Assembly (NCBI GenBank): GCA_965602635.1
Contig: CBFCZU010000085.1
Coordinates: 1-15,851, forward strand
DNA: 15,851 nt
Direction of reading: 5' to 3'
Source of the DNA: CBFCZU01 sp965602635
GTDB taxonomy: Bacteria; Planctomycetota; Phycisphaerae; SM23-33
The notes under the pieces were generated by a model. It was given only the letters and a program-made list of their open reading frames with translations, searched no databases and had not been told where the DNA came from. The first letter of the stretch is position 1; each line of letters begins with the position of its first letter. Made by a program: the position numbers and the translations under genes. Shown here one piece after another: positions 14,518-15,851 of this stretch.

Positions 14518-15780
14518 TTGAGCGTTGTAGTGATGAAATTCGGCGGCACCAGCGTCGCGGACGCCGACAAGATCCGCGCCGCCGCTCGCCGCGCCGTCGC
14601 CGCCAAGAGGCGAGGGCATCAGGTAGTCGTCGTCGTCTCGGCCATGGGCGACACCACAGACCGGCTGGAGGCCTTGGCCGCCGAGGTCAATCCCTCTCCC
14701 CCGCGCCGGGAGTACGACCAGCTCGTGACGACCGGCGAGCAGGTGACGATCTCGCTGACGGCGATGGCGCTCGATGCGATGGGCTGTCCGGCAATCAGCT
14801 TCACCGCCGGGCAGATCGGCATGGTCACCGACGACGTCCACACCCGCGCCAGGATCAAGCGGATCGACGTGCAGCGGATCCGCCGCGAACTGGACGCCGG
14901 CAAGGTGGTCATCGTCGCCGGCTTCCAGGGCGTCACCGAGGAAGGTGCGGTCACCACGCTTGGCCGGGGCGGCTCCAACGTCACGCTCGTGGCGATCGCC
15001 GCCAGCCTCGACGCCGACGTCTGCGAGAACTACACCGACGTGGACGGCATATACACCGCCGATCCCAGGATCGTCCCCAACGCCCGGAAGATCGACCGCA
15101 TCAGCTACGACGAGATGCTCGAGCTGGCGTCGCTGGGGGCGTCGGTGCTGCACAACCGCGCCGTCGAGTTCGCCATGAAATACAATGTGCCAATACACGT
15201 GCGGAGCAGCACGTCCAATCGTAAAGGAACGATGATCGTGGCCGAGACAGACGAAATGGAACGGATCGTCGTCCGCGGGGCGGCGCTGAAGAAGCAGCTC
15301 GCCAGGGTCACCCTGCGCAACGTGCCCGACCGGCCCGGGCTGGCGGCCAGGATTTTCCACGCCATCGCAAAGGCGAAGATCGTCGTGGACGACATTATCC
15401 AGATCGAGACCTCGCCCAAGGCGGCGACCGTCGCCTTCACCGTCGACCTGCCCGACCTGCCCGACGCAAAGAAGGTCTGCCGCAGCCTCCAGAAGAGGGT
15501 TCCGGGCATGAAGGCGCAATACGAGGACGACATGGCCAAGGTCTCCGTGGTCGGCGTGGGGATGCGAATTCACACCGGCGTGGCCGAGAGAATGTTCAAG
15601 GCCCTTTCCGACGGGGGCATGAACATCCGGAACATCTCCACCAGCGAGATAAAGATCTCGTGCATCATCGACCAGAAGGACGGCCCGAAGGCCCTGCGGC
15701 TGGTGCACGACGCCTTCGACCTCGGCCGGAAGCCTGCCGCCAGGAAGCGAAGAAAGGCGACCAGGAAGAAGAAGCCGTAG
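14518..15780 (+). CDS. lysC: Aspartate kinase with two ACT domains
   Basis: Aspartate kinase phosphorylates aspartate, the first step to lysine, threonine and methionine. Numbered from the TTG at 14518, the 420 residues begin MSVVVMKFGGTSV with Lys7 in KFGGTS, then SAMGDTTD (41-48), TTGEQVT (71-77), GRGGSN (149-154) and CENYTDVDGIYTADPR (169-184). Two ACT domains (about 265-330 and 341-405) form the allosteric part. I chose TTG because GGAGAG (14507-14512) lies 5 bases before it and it gives the family-like N-terminus; the ATG at 14533 would remove the first strand. The GRGGSD motif reads GRGGSN here, and the C-terminus carries an extra basic tail, RKPAARKRRKATRKKKP. It should work with hom and the candidate homoserine kinase upstream. 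Confidence 0.95.
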   Translation: MSVVVMKFGGTSVADADKIRAAARRAVAAKRRGHQVVVVVSAMGDTTDRLEALAAEVNPSPPRREYDQLVTTGEQVTISLTAMALDAMGCPAISFTAGQIGMVTDDVHTRARIKRIDVQRIRRELDAGKVVIVAGFQGVTEEGAVTTLGRGGSNVTLVAIAASLDADVCENYTDVDGIYTADPRIVPNARKIDRISYDEMLELASLGASVLHNRAVEFAMKYNVPIHVRSSTSNRKGTMIVAETDEMERIVVRGAALKKQLARVTLRNVPDRPGLAARIFHAIAKAKIVVDDIIQIETSPKAATVAFTVDLPDLPDAKKVCRSLQKRVPGMKAQYEDDMAKVSVVGVGMRIHTGVAERMFKALSDGGMNIRNISTSEIKISCIIDQKDGPKALRLVHDAFDLGRKPAARKRRKATRKKKP

Positions 15781-15802
15781 CGCCTGCGCCCAGGGGCCGC
15801 CG

Positions 15803-15851
15803 ATGAGCAAGTCCAGCCCAGGTCGGCTTACCGTTCGGCAGCGCCGGCTGC
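15803..15851 (+). CDS. N-terminus of an unidentified gene, cut by the window end
   Basis: An ATG at 15803, 6 bases after AGGGG (15792-15796), opens a frame reading MSKSSPGRLTVRQRRL to the window edge with no stop. It starts 22 bases after lysC ends, on the same strand, so it may be the next gene of the unit. Sixteen residues are too few to name it. Confidence 0.45.
   Translation, partial: MSKSSPGRLTVRQRRL

Noticed and set aside
13079..14521. 480-codon plus-strand frame opposite the FAD oxidoreductase
   Set aside because: Antisense shadow; the minus-strand gene has FAD-binding motifs and a strong ribosome site.

Overview
The window reads as a piece of a GC-rich bacterial chromosome made mostly of housekeeping genes. 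The 16S rRNA 3' end closes with its own terminator and is not followed by tRNA, 23S or 5S genes. Together with the 'GAATGTGTTCCTGAG' segment of the rRNA and the mix of genes (DUF1961/LamG secreted protein, FAD_oxidored protein, RIP protease with many PDZ domains), this suggests Planctomycetota, perhaps a Phycisphaerae-like lineage. That placement is an inference; a full-length 16S would settle it.

Layout. 1-199: end of 16S rRNA (+), then a hairpin-rich spacer and a strong rho-independent terminator at 363-392. 431-1767 (-): a two-gene unit, a YjdF/DUF2238 membrane protein followed by a SAM methyltransferase. 1917-2681 (+): hisF, diverging from that unit and ending only 3 bp from a convergent transglutaminase-like gene (2685-3614, -). 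3615-3841: a gap with a very short racemase-like remnant. 3842-5884 (+): a P-loop kinase of the polynucleotide-kinase type, then a secreted LamG/DUF1961 protein. 5962-6843 (+): a PHP-domain metallohydrolase. 6913-10072 (+): dxr and a site-2-protease (rseP-like) gene with four PDZ domains. 10208-11539 (+): homoserine dehydrogenase (hom). 11540-11802: a gap holding a dense, multi-hairpin inverted-repeat element. 11803-12990 (+): an ApgM-type alkaline-phosphatase-superfamily protein, a candidate homoserine kinase. 13016-14365 (-): an FAD-dependent oxidoreductase. 14518-15780 (+): aspartate kinase (lysC). 15803-15851 (+): the first codons of a gene cut by the window edge.

The genes hom, apgM-like and lysC together would carry aspartate toward threonine: aspartate kinase makes aspartyl phosphate, homoserine dehydrogenase makes homoserine, and the ApgM-like protein would phosphorylate homoserine. 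dxr belongs to the MEP isoprenoid pathway, and its pairing with a rseP-type protease is a common bacterial arrangement. Several genes have readable sigma70-like promoters with 16-18 bp spacers.

Most worth a second look: the approximately 195-bp composite hairpin element between hom and the apgM-like gene (11574-11768); the HisF substitution at the ammonia-gate glutamate; the Asp-to-Asn change in the GRGGS motif of aspartate kinase; the likely leaderless dxr transcript; and the four-PDZ protease. No complete new defence or mobile system is visible.
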